From Cyclobacteriaceae bacterium (lineage in GTDB: Bacteria > Bacteroidota > Bacteroidia > Cytophagales > Cyclobacteriaceae), in contig JANQEU010000057.1 of the NCBI GenBank assembly GCA_028278225.1, positions 1 through 47,918 of the forward strand: a DNA stretch of 47,918 nt. Reading direction: 5' to 3'. Below the pieces are notes generated by a model. It saw nothing but the letters and a program-made list of their open reading frames with translations, was not told where the DNA came from and did not search any database. Shown here piece by piece: positions 1 to 8,165 of the stretch (positions are counted from its first letter, which is position 1; each line of letters opens with the position of its first letter). Both the position numbers and the translations under genes were made by a program.

Positions 1-1
1 T

Positions 2-337
2 CCGAATGTTTTCACACCAAATGGAGATGGCTACAACGACACATTCACGCCATTCTATAGCGGAGTATCGAATCCTGTAAGTGACTTTGATAATACCTCC
101 TGCCCAAGATTTGTGCTTGATGTGGATTTTAAAGCGTTTGACAGAAATGGTGCGCTGGTTTTTGATCTTTCAAAAGAGAAGGAGCGGAGCACTTTGATCA
201 ATTGGGATGGTAAAACAAATAATGGAAGAGAGCTACCGGCCGGCGTGTATTTTTATATTGCGGATGTAAGATTTGATGTGTTGGTGTCGTCCAACGCGAA
301 AAGAACCTACAAAGGATGGGTGCAAATTCTAAAATAG
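2..337 (+). CDS. Partial secreted protein, gliding-motility/T9SS type B C-terminal domain
   Basis: The frame is open from base 2 and has no start in the window, so only the last 111 residues are present. The visible part begins PNVFTPNGDGYNDTF, the hallmark opening of the gliding motility-associated C-terminal domain (CHU_C/type B sorting signal). It continues through an Ig-like strand pattern with NWDGKTNNGRELPAGVYFY, where GVYFY is the typical end of that domain. Such domains direct export through the type IX secretion system, so the full protein is probably large and cell-surface or secreted. The functional N-terminal part lies outside the window. The stop overlaps the start of the next gene by 22 bases. 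The domain call is from motif recognition; the cargo function is unknown. Confidence 0.85.
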   Translation, partial: PNVFTPNGDGYNDTFTPFYSGVSNPVSDFDNTSCPRFVLDVDFKAFDRNGALVFDLSKEKERSTLINWDGKTNNGRELPAGVYFYIADVRFDVLVSSNAKRTYKGWVQILK

Positions 338-741
338 ACCAGTCAAAGGATCTGATATTGTTTGATGGCGTTTGCAATCTCTGCAATGGCGCCGTAAAAT
401 TTGTGATCAAACGAGATCCCGGCGCCATTTTTCAATTCGCTTCCTTACAGTCTTCAATTGCCCGTGACATACTTTCCAGGTATGAGATCAGTTCCGATAA
501 ATTGGATTCAATCGTACTTGTTCGACATTCCCGGCTATACGTTAAAAGCGATGCCATTCTTGAAATAGCCGGGGATCTCAGCGGATTTTGGGCAGTTTTG
601 AAGGTATTCAGGTTCCTTCCAAAGGGACTGAGAGACAGCGCCTATGATCTTATTGCGGGAAACAGATATAAATGGTTTGGGAAGAATGATTCGTGCCTGA
701 TCCCAACCAAGGAACTTCAGTATCGGTTTCTGGATTCATAG
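316..741 (+). CDS. DUF393 (DCC family) thiol-disulfide oxidoreductase-like protein
   Basis: This 141-residue protein has the DUF393/DCC signature at residues about 14-24, LILFDGVCNLCNG, where the DGVCxLC core supplies two cysteines in a CxxC arrangement. The length and the later conserved stretch FRFLPKGLRDSAYDLIAGNRYKWFG are typical of the family. The family is predicted to have a thioredoxin-like fold, but its substrate is not established. The ATG at 316 lies inside the end of the preceding gene, a 22-base overlap. No later ATG would keep the N-terminal LILFDGVC strand, so this start is preferred. It is probably cytoplasmic because no signal peptide is visible. Confidence 0.85.
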   Translation: MGANSKIDQSKDLILFDGVCNLCNGAVKFVIKRDPGAIFQFASLQSSIARDILSRYEISSDKLDSIVLVRHSRLYVKSDAILEIAGDLSGFWAVLKVFRFLPKGLRDSAYDLIAGNRYKWFGKNDSCLIPTKELQYRFLDS

Positions 742-785
742 GATGTTATCTAGTTTTGCATCCACCATAACTCAGAACTGATAAT

Positions 786-1658
786 ATGCGAGCATTTGTT
801 TTTCCCGGTCAAGGGGCCCAATTTCCCGGAATGGGTAAAGATCTGTACGAGTCTTCACCGAAGGCTAAAGAACTGTTTGATTCATCGAATGATATACTGG
901 GATTCGACATTATTAAAATAATGTTTGAGGGGACGGATGAAGATCTCAAACAGACAAAGGTCACACAACCGGCTATTTACCTTCACAGCGTTATTAATGC
1001 TATGGTCCATGATGATTTTAACCCTGAGATGACAGCCGGGCATTCGCTTGGAGAATTTTCCGCCCTGGTCGCTTCAGGTGCACTTAATTTCCATGATGGT
1101 TTAAAACTGGTTTCACAAAGGGCAATGGCTATGCAAAAAGCTTGTGAAACAACTGAGTCGACGATGGCGGCCGTATTGGGACTGGAAGATGAAGTGGTTG
1201 AAAAAATTTGCCGTGAAACTGACGGTATAGTTGTGGCGGCAAACTACAATTGTCCGGGTCAACTGGTGATTTCCGGTGATGTTTCAGCAGTGGAAAGGGC
1301 CTGCGAGGGAATGAAATCTGCCGGGGCGAAAAGGGCGTTGATCCTTCCGGTTGGAGGGGCTTTTCACTCGCCGCTGATGGAGCCTGCAAGGGAAGAATTG
1401 GCCCAGGCAATAGAGAACACCCATTTTAGCGAACCTCAATGTCCGGTATACCAGAATGTAGATGCATCTGGTCACACGGATATTTCCAAAATAAAATCTA
1501 ACCTGGTCAGGCAGCTGACTTCTCCCGTCAGATGGACACAAAGCGTTCAGCAAATGATCGCTGATGGTGCTACTTCCTTTACTGAGTCCGGGCCCGGCAA
1601 AGTCCTTCAGGGACTTGTGAAGAAAATAGATCGTGAGACCGAAGTAGCCAGTCTCTGA
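786..1658 (+). CDS. fabD: Malonyl-CoA:ACP transacylase
   Basis: FabD transfers malonyl groups from CoA to acyl carrier protein, supplying the extender unit for fatty acid synthesis in the cytoplasm. The 290-residue protein opens with the family motif FVFPGQGAQFPGMG. It carries the catalytic serine in GHSLGE (Ser87) and the catalytic histidine in GGAFHSPLM (His194), and it ends with the usual GPGKVLQGLVKKI segment. The length fits standalone FabD proteins. The ATG at 786 precedes the first beta strand directly. It is followed after 9 bases by a small lipoprotein gene and then by cmk and ispH, in one direction and closely spaced, which suggests a housekeeping operon. Confidence 0.95.
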   Translation: MRAFVFPGQGAQFPGMGKDLYESSPKAKELFDSSNDILGFDIIKIMFEGTDEDLKQTKVTQPAIYLHSVINAMVHDDFNPEMTAGHSLGEFSALVASGALNFHDGLKLVSQRAMAMQKACETTESTMAAVLGLEDEVVEKICRETDGIVVAANYNCPGQLVISGDVSAVERACEGMKSAGAKRALILPVGGAFHSPLMEPAREELAQAIENTHFSEPQCPVYQNVDASGHTDISKIKSNLVRQLTSPVRWTQSVQQMIADGATSFTESGPGKVLQGLVKKIDRETEVASL

Positions 1659-1667
1659 CAAGCAGTT

Positions 1668-1811
1668 ATGAAATTTTTAAGAATCATAATCATCGGACTG
1701 ATATTGACTACTGCTTTCGGATTAGAAGGTTGCAGGAAAAACCCGAGCAGGACGTACAAAGGGAAAGTTAAAAAAGGAAAGCCAATACCTTGTCCGGTTA
1801 AGGATTGCTAG
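1668..1811 (+). CDS. Small lipoprotein, 47 residues, function unknown
   Basis: This short gene runs from ATG 1668 to TAG 1809-1811 and encodes 47 residues. It starts MKFLRIIIIGLILTTAFG, a basic and hydrophobic signal peptide, followed by a lipobox-like LEGC with Cys22 as the lipidation site. The mature part is only 26 residues, is strongly basic (NPSRTYKGKVKKGK) and ends CPVKDC, giving two more cysteines that could form a disulfide. The stop codon shares one base with a GTG that can start cmk (TAGTG), suggesting translational coupling. The function is not recognised. The signal sequence, lipobox and tight fit between fabD and cmk argue that it is a real gene. Confidence 0.7.
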   Translation: MKFLRIIIIGLILTTAFGLEGCRKNPSRTYKGKVKKGKPIPCPVKDC

Positions 1812-2494
1812 TGAAGGACATCGTTATCGCCATAGATGGGTACTCGGGGACGGGTAAAAGTTCCACGGCAAAAGCTGTGGCCCGAAGACTTCATTACATA
1901 TATGTGGATTCCGGTGCAATGTACCGGACAGTGACCTTGCACTTTCTAAAAAATAAAGTCAACCTGGACGATAATTTATCAGTTATTTCACATCTATCGG
2001 AACTGGAACTTGAATACCGTTTTGATAATTCAAAAAATGACTTTGAATTATTTTTAAATGATCTGCACGTAGGGGACCAGATCAGAACGCCTGATGTCAA
2101 TAGCAAGGTCAGCGCAGTAGCAGCCATTAAAGAAGTGAGGAGAGCGTTAGTGAAAAAACAGCAGGCTTTAGGGGAACAAAAACGGATAGTAATGGACGGA
2201 AGAGACATTGGAACCATAGTGTTTCCGCAGGCTGAGTTAAAAATCTTCATGACCGCGGGTATTGAAGTCAGGGCTGCCAGGAGATATAGAGAATTACTTG
2301 AAAAGGGGATAAATTCCGATCCTGATGAAATTTCCCGTAACCTCAGGGAGCGGGATCATTTTGATTCGACACGGTCAGATAGTCCGTTGGTCAAAGCGAA
2401 AGATGCTATCGAAATTGACACAACTCACTTGACTTTTGATCAGCAGGTTAATAAAATTGTTAAACTGGCAGAAAATATAATCAGTGAAAATTGA
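1811..2494 (+). CDS. cmk: Cytidylate kinase
   Basis: Cmk phosphorylates CMP and dCMP using ATP in pyrimidine nucleotide metabolism. The protein starts with the P-loop region IVIAIDGYSGTGKSSTAKA. It then shows YVDSGAMYRT for nucleotide-monophosphate binding and MDGRDIGTIVFPQAELKIF, the standard Cmk signature. Its length of about 227 residues matches bacterial Cmk. I prefer the GTG at 1811, which overlaps the TAG of the upstream lipoprotein gene by one base. A TTG at 1805 is an alternative adding two residues. Its end overlaps the ispH start by 11 bases, so the two are almost certainly co-transcribed. Confidence 0.93.
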   Translation: MKDIVIAIDGYSGTGKSSTAKAVARRLHYIYVDSGAMYRTVTLHFLKNKVNLDDNLSVISHLSELELEYRFDNSKNDFELFLNDLHVGDQIRTPDVNSKVSAVAAIKEVRRALVKKQQALGEQKRIVMDGRDIGTIVFPQAELKIFMTAGIEVRAARRYRELLEKGINSDPDEISRNLRERDHFDSTRSDSPLVKAKDAIEIDTTHLTFDQQVNKIVKLAENIISEN

Positions 2495-3380
2495 GATAGA
2501 TAAGAATTCCGGGTACTGCTTCGGTGTGGAGTTTGCCATTCAAATGGCAGAAGATGAAATGGGGGGCGGTCAATCTCTTTACTGCCTGGGTGATATCGTC
2601 CACAACAGGATGGAAGTAGAAAGACTGCACAACCAGGGATTGAAAATTATCGACAGACAGGCACTTAAAGATCTGTACAATTGTAAAGTCCTGATCCGTG
2701 CACACGGCGAACCACCGGAAACCTACCGGATAGCGTTGGAAAACAACATTGAATTGGTGGACGCATCATGTCCTGTAGTTCTGAAACTTCAGAATAGGGT
2801 GAAGGGTTCCTATGATGCCTTAATGGAAAAAAACGGCCAAATTGTAATATATGGGAAGCCAGGCCACGCGGAGGTTGTTGGGCTCACCGGTCAGACTTCA
2901 GATCAGGCAATCGTCATTACATCTGAGTCGGATCTGGACCAGCTCGATTTTTCCAGACCTATCGTTTTGTTTAGTCAAACCACAAAGAACACCGATGGTT
3001 TTTATAAAATAAAATCCCTGATAGAAGAAAGGATAATAGATGAAAAGGGTGAACTGATCGATGGAGATTTCAAAGCAAATGATAGTATCTGTCGCCAGGT
3101 CAGCAACCGGGAACCTCAGATGGAAAAATTTAGTACCCGGCATGACGTGATCCTTTTTGTTGCAGGCAAGAAGAGCTCAAACGGACTGGCGCTCTTTGGT
3201 GTTTGCAAGCAATTCAACCCGCGGAGTCATTTCATCGAGAATGAAGATGAAATTGATCTGGAATGGATACAGCCGGATGACTCCGTTGGAATATGTGGGG
3301 CCACTTCCACGCCCAGATGGCTGATGGAGAAAATATCAGATTTCCTCAGAGAAAATTATCAGGCCGTTGAGATACCCTAA
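2484..3380 (+). CDS. ispH: 4-hydroxy-3-methylbut-2-enyl diphosphate reductase
   Basis: IspH carries out the last step of the MEP isoprenoid pathway, reducing HMBPP to IPP and DMAPP with a [4Fe-4S] cluster. The three cluster cysteines are visible: Cys12 in GYCFGV, Cys96 in DASCPVV and Cys203 in SICRQVSNRE. Also present are the substrate-binding histidines in IVHN and RAHGEPP, and the GHAEVVG segment that holds the catalytic glutamate. The length of 298 residues is normal. It starts at a GTG at 2484 inside the end of cmk, and no ATG is available before the conserved GYCFG. The MEP pathway is therefore likely used by this organism. Confidence 0.94.
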   Translation: MKIEIDKNSGYCFGVEFAIQMAEDEMGGGQSLYCLGDIVHNRMEVERLHNQGLKIIDRQALKDLYNCKVLIRAHGEPPETYRIALENNIELVDASCPVVLKLQNRVKGSYDALMEKNGQIVIYGKPGHAEVVGLTGQTSDQAIVITSESDLDQLDFSRPIVLFSQTTKNTDGFYKIKSLIEERIIDEKGELIDGDFKANDSICRQVSNREPQMEKFSTRHDVILFVAGKKSSNGLALFGVCKQFNPRSHFIENEDEIDLEWIQPDDSVGICGATSTPRWLMEKISDFLRENYQAVEIP

Positions 3381-3453
3381 AAAGTCTTTTTCCATTAAAT
3401 AGACGGCCATTTTACCGATTGTGGATCTGGATTTCTTTTGAACAATTTTTTGT

Positions 3454-3461
3454 TATTTTTG
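3454..3461 (+). promoter_or_regulatory. Candidate -7 promoter element upstream of nqrA
   Basis: TATTTTTG matches the Bacteroidota -7 consensus TAnnTTTG exactly and lies 35 bases before the nqrA ATG, in the only sizeable gap between ispH and the NQR operon. No TTG lies about 19-21 bases upstream; the nearest TTTG leaves a 13-base gap. The promoter call therefore rests on one half of the consensus. Confidence 0.4.
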
Positions 3462-3495
3462 TGCCGATTTTGAAGTAGACGTCCAACTAACACAC

Positions 3496-4860
3496 ATGTC
3501 TCAAACCATCAAGTTAAAGAAGGGTTTTGATATAAACCTAGTGGGTAAAGCCGAGAAGAAAGTAACAGAAATTGAGCAACCGGAAACCTTCGCAATTAAA
3601 CCTACGGATTTTGTAGCTATCAGTCGGCCGAAGCTTTTGGTTAAGGAAGGCGACAATATCAAAGCAGGAACCCCACTTTTTTTCGACAAACTTGCTGAAG
3701 ATATCATGTATACTGCCCCGGTCAGTGGGGAAGTGGCTGAGATCAGGAGAGGCGAAAAAAGAAAACTATTAGAGGTAAAGATCCTGGCAGACAAGAAGCT
3801 GGAATATGAAAGCTTCAAAAAGTTGTCTGTTTCTGACATTGTGAAGATGACCAGGGAAGAGGCGGCGGCTCAACTCCTGAAAAGCGGGGTGTGGCCAAAT
3901 ATTATTCAAAGACCATACGGAGTAGTTGCGGATCCTGCCACCAGCCCAAAGTCTGTTTTCATTTCGGGATTTGATTCTCATCCCCTTGCACCGGATATGA
4001 ACCTGCTGATCGATGGACAGGATCAGTATTTCCAGGCTGGAATTGATGTATTGCGAAAATTCACATCCGGGGAGATCCATCTCAGCATCAATAATAATGA
4101 TGAGATCAGTCAGGTCTTCGCACATGCAAAAAACGTTCGTCTGCACAAAATTGCGGGGCCTCATCCGGCTGGTAATGTCGGCATTCAAATAGCTCACATA
4201 GATCCCATTAACAAAGGTGATATTGTCTGGACCGTTCATCCCATAGGAGTAACGCAGATTGGCAAATTATTCCTGGAAGGCATTTATGACGCCTCCAAAG
4301 TAGTCGCTTTAACGGGATCGGAGGTCAGGAACCCTCAGTATATCAGGACATATACCGGAGCCTGTTTCAGCAAACTGCTGTCAGGTCAGTTGAATGGCGG
4401 TCATTCCCGGTTTATTTCGGGTAATGTGTTAACCGGTGAAAGTGTGGGTCCTGACGGATATCTGGGATTTTATGACAATCAGGTGACGGTGATACCCGAA
4501 GGAGATAAGGAAGAATTCCTGGGTTGGATCCTTCCATCCTCAAAGAAGATAAGCTTCCACCGGTCTTTCGGCCTGTCGATATTGAAAAGCCGCAAAAAGG
4601 AATACAAGGTTAATACCAACACCCATGGCGAAAAGCGAGGATTTGTGATGTCCGGAGCTTTTGAGCAGGTTATGCCTATGGACGTCCTTCCGACCTACCT
4701 TTTCAAGGCAATTATAGCTCAGGATTACGATGAAATGGAGGCACTGGGAATATATGAATTGATCGAGGAAGATGTTGCATTGTGCGAATTCATAGATGTG
4801 TCGAAAAATGACCTGCAGCAAATACTGAGGGAAGGAATTGAATTAATCAGAAATAGTTAA
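3496..4860 (+). CDS. nqrA: Na+-translocating NADH:quinone reductase subunit A
   Basis: NqrA is the cytoplasm-facing subunit of the sodium-pumping NADH:ubiquinone/menaquinone oxidoreductase and takes part in quinone binding. The 454-residue protein opens with KLKKGFDINLVGKAE, the usual NqrA start. It has a barrel-sandwich-like segment, VKEGDNIKAGTPLFFDK and YTAPVSGEVAEIRRGEKR, then HPAGNVGIQIAHIDPI and a C-terminal half ending in the DYDEMEALGIYELIEEDVALCEF region typical of the family. No membrane segment is seen, as expected. It is the first gene of a run of five nqr genes, 8 bases before nqrB. The promoter is probably in the gap upstream. Confidence 0.94.
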   Translation: MSQTIKLKKGFDINLVGKAEKKVTEIEQPETFAIKPTDFVAISRPKLLVKEGDNIKAGTPLFFDKLAEDIMYTAPVSGEVAEIRRGEKRKLLEVKILADKKLEYESFKKLSVSDIVKMTREEAAAQLLKSGVWPNIIQRPYGVVADPATSPKSVFISGFDSHPLAPDMNLLIDGQDQYFQAGIDVLRKFTSGEIHLSINNNDEISQVFAHAKNVRLHKIAGPHPAGNVGIQIAHIDPINKGDIVWTVHPIGVTQIGKLFLEGIYDASKVVALTGSEVRNPQYIRTYTGACFSKLLSGQLNGGHSRFISGNVLTGESVGPDGYLGFYDNQVTVIPEGDKEEFLGWILPSSKKISFHRSFGLSILKSRKKEYKVNTNTHGEKRGFVMSGAFEQVMPMDVLPTYLFKAIIAQDYDEMEALGIYELIEEDVALCEFIDVSKNDLQQILREGIELIRNS

Positions 4861-4868
4861 CAAGGGGT

Positions 4869-6059
4869 ATGAAGTTTATCCAAAAAGCGTTCGATAGCAT
4901 CAAGCCAAACTTTGAAAAAGGAGGTAAGTGGGAAAAGTTCCATACTTTGTATGAAGGACACAGGACCATCCTTTTCGCCCCCGATATAACCACAAATAAG
5001 ACGGGCGCTCAAATCAGAGATGCTGGGGATCTGAAGAGGATGATGATGACTGTTATCATTGCCCTGATCCCGTGCCTTATTTTCGGCATATGGAATACCG
5101 GGCATCAGCACTTCATATCCACTGGTGTTGACGCCACCACACTTGACAAATTCCTTATCGGCGCCACAAAAGTGATCCCTATCATAATTGTTTCCTATGC
5201 GGTAGGACTTGGTACGGAGTTCACCTTTTGTGTGATCCGGCAGCATCCCGTGGAAGAGGGATTTTTGGTAACCGGCTTGTTGATACCGCTGGTTATGCCA
5301 CCTGCAATTCCGCTATGGCAGGTAGCCATGGCCACTGTTTTTGCCGTAATTATCGGCAAGGAGGTTTTCGGAGGTACCGGGATGAATATCCTGAATGTGG
5401 CACTCACTGCCAGGGCATTTTTGTACTTTGCTTATCCCTCCCAGATCTCCGGAGAAGTATGGACCTATTTTGGGGATGTTCCTCCGGTTGATGGATATTC
5501 AGGTGCCACAATTTTGGCCTATGGTGCCAGCGCTGTAGCAAACGGCACAGACCTGATGACCGATCTTGCCGGTCACTGGCAGGCAGACATGTTCTCCTTC
5601 AAAAACATGTTTATGGGGATCATGCCGGGTAGTATCGGCGAGACATCCGTTTTGATGTGCCTGATCGGGGCGTTGATCCTGATCGTGACCCGTGTGGGAA
5701 GCTGGAAAATTATAGTAAGTGTATTTGCCGGCGCATGGATTATGGGGGCGGCGTTTAATCTGATCGGTGCAAACAGCTTTATGGCAATGCCTGCACATTA
5801 TCATCTGGTCATCGGTGGCCTGGCTTTTGGAGCTGTCTTCATGGCGACAGATCCTGTTTCGGCTGCGCAAACCGAAACCGGAAAGTGGATATATGGGTTT
5901 TTGATAGGGATCATAACGGTGATCATCCGGGTGATAAACCCTGCATATCCAGAAGGGATTATGCTGGCCATATTGTTTATGAATGTCTTTGCGCCCCTTA
6001 TAGATTTTTATGTCGTGGATGCCAACAAAAAACGAAGATTAAAGCGTGCAACAATCTAA
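4869..6059 (+). CDS. nqrB: Na+-translocating NADH:quinone reductase subunit B
   Basis: NqrB is an integral membrane subunit that carries covalently bound FMN and helps form the sodium channel. The flavinylation motif DGYSGAT is present, with the FMN-accepting threonine at about residue 214. Membrane segments are dense, for example MMMTVIIALIPCLIFGIW, IPIIIVSYAVGLGTEF and the C-terminal WIYGFLIGIITVIIRVI. The length is 396 residues. The motif IRQHPVEEGFLVTGLLIPL is characteristic of the NqrB/RnfD family. The 3' end overlaps nqrC by 14 bases. The FMN transferase ApbE, which normally modifies this threonine, is not encoded in the window. Confidence 0.95.
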   Translation: MKFIQKAFDSIKPNFEKGGKWEKFHTLYEGHRTILFAPDITTNKTGAQIRDAGDLKRMMMTVIIALIPCLIFGIWNTGHQHFISTGVDATTLDKFLIGATKVIPIIIVSYAVGLGTEFTFCVIRQHPVEEGFLVTGLLIPLVMPPAIPLWQVAMATVFAVIIGKEVFGGTGMNILNVALTARAFLYFAYPSQISGEVWTYFGDVPPVDGYSGATILAYGASAVANGTDLMTDLAGHWQADMFSFKNMFMGIMPGSIGETSVLMCLIGALILIVTRVGSWKIIVSVFAGAWIMGAAFNLIGANSFMAMPAHYHLVIGGLAFGAVFMATDPVSAAQTETGKWIYGFLIGIITVIIRVINPAYPEGIMLAILFMNVFAPLIDFYVVDANKKRRLKRATI

Positions 6060-6804
6060 CACCTATATCATCATTTTTTCAGCCATTATGACCATTGTCA
6101 TTGGTGGCTTGATGTCCTTAACCTCTGTAGTGCTGAAACCGATGCAGGACAAGCAGGTTGAGCTGGACACCAAGAAAAAGATCCTGGGGGCTGTGATGGA
6201 TATTTCAGCCATCAAGGACCCGGATGAGATCTTAGCTGTTTATAACAAAAGGGTCAGGTCGGTAGTTGTTGATATTGATGGTAACGATATTGAGATCGAT
6301 GGGAAGGGGAATCCCGTGGTAGCCGAAAAAGTGAATATCCAAAAGAATTATAAAGTGGATCCTGAAACCCGCAGCTATCCTGTGTTTATGTTCATGGCTG
6401 AAAACGGGGAGGATGTCGACTCTTATATTTTCCCAATGTTTGGAGCAGGACTTTGGGACTGGATATCGGGATACATTGCACTGGATAAAGATCTGAATAC
6501 GGTCAGAGGTATAGCATTTGACCACAGGCAGGAAACCCCGGGGCTTGGTGCAAGAATTACCGAAGACGAGGTTCAAGGCCGCTATGTAGGGAAAAAGCTC
6601 TTCAGTGAAACCGGAAGCTTTGAATCCATAAACATGGTAAAAGGTGAAGGGAATACGGGGTTATCCCAGCACGAGGTGGATGGATTGTCAGGAGCTACCA
6701 TGACCGCAAAAGGCGTCAATAAAATGCTTGAGCATTATATTTCCTGCTATGACGCGTTTATTGCAAAAAGAAAACCAGATAACAAAATTACATTAAACTA
6801 CTAA
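6046..6804 (+). CDS. nqrC: Na+-translocating NADH:quinone reductase subunit C
   Basis: NqrC is a membrane-anchored subunit with a periplasmic FMN-binding domain. The 252-residue protein has one N-terminal membrane helix, IIIFSAIMTIVIGGLMSLTS. Its extracytoplasmic domain carries the FMN attachment motif DGLSGATMT, with the acceptor threonine near residue 218. GLWDWISGYIALDKDLNTVRGIAF and HRQETPGLGARI are typical of the FMN-bind fold. The start is a GTG at 6046, which overlaps the end of nqrB; no ATG precedes the membrane helix. It is followed by nqrD after 10 bases. Confidence 0.94.
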   Translation: MQQSNTYIIIFSAIMTIVIGGLMSLTSVVLKPMQDKQVELDTKKKILGAVMDISAIKDPDEILAVYNKRVRSVVVDIDGNDIEIDGKGNPVVAEKVNIQKNYKVDPETRSYPVFMFMAENGEDVDSYIFPMFGAGLWDWISGYIALDKDLNTVRGIAFDHRQETPGLGARITEDEVQGRYVGKKLFSETGSFESINMVKGEGNTGLSQHEVDGLSGATMTAKGVNKMLEHYISCYDAFIAKRKPDNKITLNY

Positions 6805-6814
6805 CTCAGGAGTT

Positions 6815-7495
6815 ATGAGTAACGAAGCAGCAGTTGTTGAAAAAGTTCAGGAGGTGGTAAAAGCACCCGCCGAACCTTTGCTGTCAAAGAGGCGAAAAAA
6901 AATTGTCTCCGATCCATTGAGTGAAGATAACCCGATCACGGTACAGGTATTGGGGATATGCTCGGCTTTGGCAGTAACTGTAAAAATGGAACCTACACTG
7001 GTAATGTCGGTGGCTGTGGTTTTTGTGATCGTGTTTTCAAATCTTATCATTTCACTTCTCAGGAATACAATTCCCAACAGGGTCAGAATAATAGTTCAGC
7101 TGGCAGTCATCGCAACACTTGTAACATTAGTCAGTGAGGTCCTGAAAGCATACTATTATGACATGTTCAAGGTGCTCAGTGTTTTTGTTGGACTGATCAT
7201 TACAAATTGTATTGTAATGGGCCGGCTTGAAGCATATGCGATGGGCAACAAACCTTACGACTCAATACTGGATGGATTGGGAAGTGGATTTGGTTACGCG
7301 TGGATCATTCTCACCGTAGCATTTTTCAGAGAACTGCTGGGATCTGGTTCTATTTTTGATTTCAAGATATTTGAAGCCGTCGGATGGTATAGTTTTCCAA
7401 ACAATGGCCTAATGGTAGATCCGGTTGGTGCCTTTATGGTACTTGGAATTTTGATTTGGGTGCAAAGGACCAAAACAGGGTACGTAGAACACTAA
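6815..7495 (+). CDS. nqrD: Na+-translocating NADH:quinone reductase subunit D
   Basis: NqrD is a multi-pass membrane subunit of Na+-NQR. The 226-residue sequence has a charged N-terminal extension of about 30 residues ([17 protein letters not shown]) before the conserved core beginning [17 protein letters not shown]. Several membrane helices follow, and the conserved cysteine motif [15 protein letters not shown], which together with NqrE coordinates an intramembrane iron-sulfur centre in characterised enzymes, is present. The ATG at 6815 has an AGGAG-like sequence just upstream. The operon order nqrC-nqrD-nqrE is standard. Confidence 0.94.
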   Translation: MSNEAAVVEKVQEVVKAPAEPLLSKRRKKIVSDPLSEDNPITVQVLGICSALAVTVKMEPTLVMSVAVVFVIVFSNLIISLLRNTIPNRVRIIVQLAVIATLVTLVSEVLKAYYYDMFKVLSVFVGLIITNCIVMGRLEAYAMGNKPYDSILDGLGSGFGYAWIILTVAFFRELLGSGSIFDFKIFEAVGWYSFPNNGLMVDPVGAFMVLGILIWVQRTKTGYVEH

Positions 7496-7500
7496 ATAAG

Positions 7501-8112
7501 ATGGAAGCATTTAATATCGCATTAAGAGGAATATTTATTGATAACATGATCTTCGCATACTTCCTGGGTATGTGTTCATTCCTCGCTGTTTCGAAAAAAG
7601 TGAGTACAGCTCTGGGCCTGGGTCTGGCGGTTATTTTCGTTTTGAGCATCACGGTTCCTGTCAACTGGTTGTTGCAGGAGTTCATCTTAAAGGAGGGTGC
7701 CTTGTCATGGCTGGGTGCTGATTTTGCTACCATTGATCTGACCTTCCTGCAATTTATCATGTTCATTGCCGTGATTGCTTCCATGGTACAGCTGGTAGAG
7801 ATGGTGATCGAAAAGGTATCTCCCGCGCTTTATGGTTCATTAGGTATATTCCTGCCCCTTATTGCAGTGAACTGTGCAATTCTCGGGTCGTCACTTTTTA
7901 TGGTCCAGAGAGACTATACCATTGTAGAAGCCACATCGTTCGGTTTCGGATCGGGTGTGGGATTCTTTCTGGCGATAGTAGCCCTGGCGGCCATCAGGGA
8001 GAAACTGAAGTATTCACGCGTTCCCAACGGTTTAAAGGGTCTGGGCATTACCATGCTGATTACCGGATTGATGGGACTGGCTTTCAAATCCTTTATTGGG
8101 ATTGCACTCTAG
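7501..8112 (+). CDS. nqrE: Na+-translocating NADH:quinone reductase subunit E
   Basis: NqrE is a multi-pass membrane subunit paired with NqrD. The 203-residue protein begins [20 protein letters not shown] and continues [14 protein letters not shown], which is the standard NqrE N-terminus. The ATG at 7501, five bases after the nqrD stop, is therefore preferred over an in-frame ATG at 7456 inside nqrD. The conserved [13 protein letters not shown] cysteine motif is present. After its stop at 8112 the next gene, a pirin, is on the opposite strand, so the expected nqrF does not follow. The operon thus ends with five of six subunits. Confidence 0.94.
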   Translation: MEAFNIALRGIFIDNMIFAYFLGMCSFLAVSKKVSTALGLGLAVIFVLSITVPVNWLLQEFILKEGALSWLGADFATIDLTFLQFIMFIAVIASMVQLVEMVIEKVSPALYGSLGIFLPLIAVNCAILGSSLFMVQRDYTIVEATSFGFGSGVGFFLAIVALAAIREKLKYSRVPNGLKGLGITMLITGLMGLAFKSFIGIAL

Positions 8113-8165
8113 CCTTCCCTTTGAAAACATGCTGTGATCTGTCGGATAACCAGGATCATTTAATC

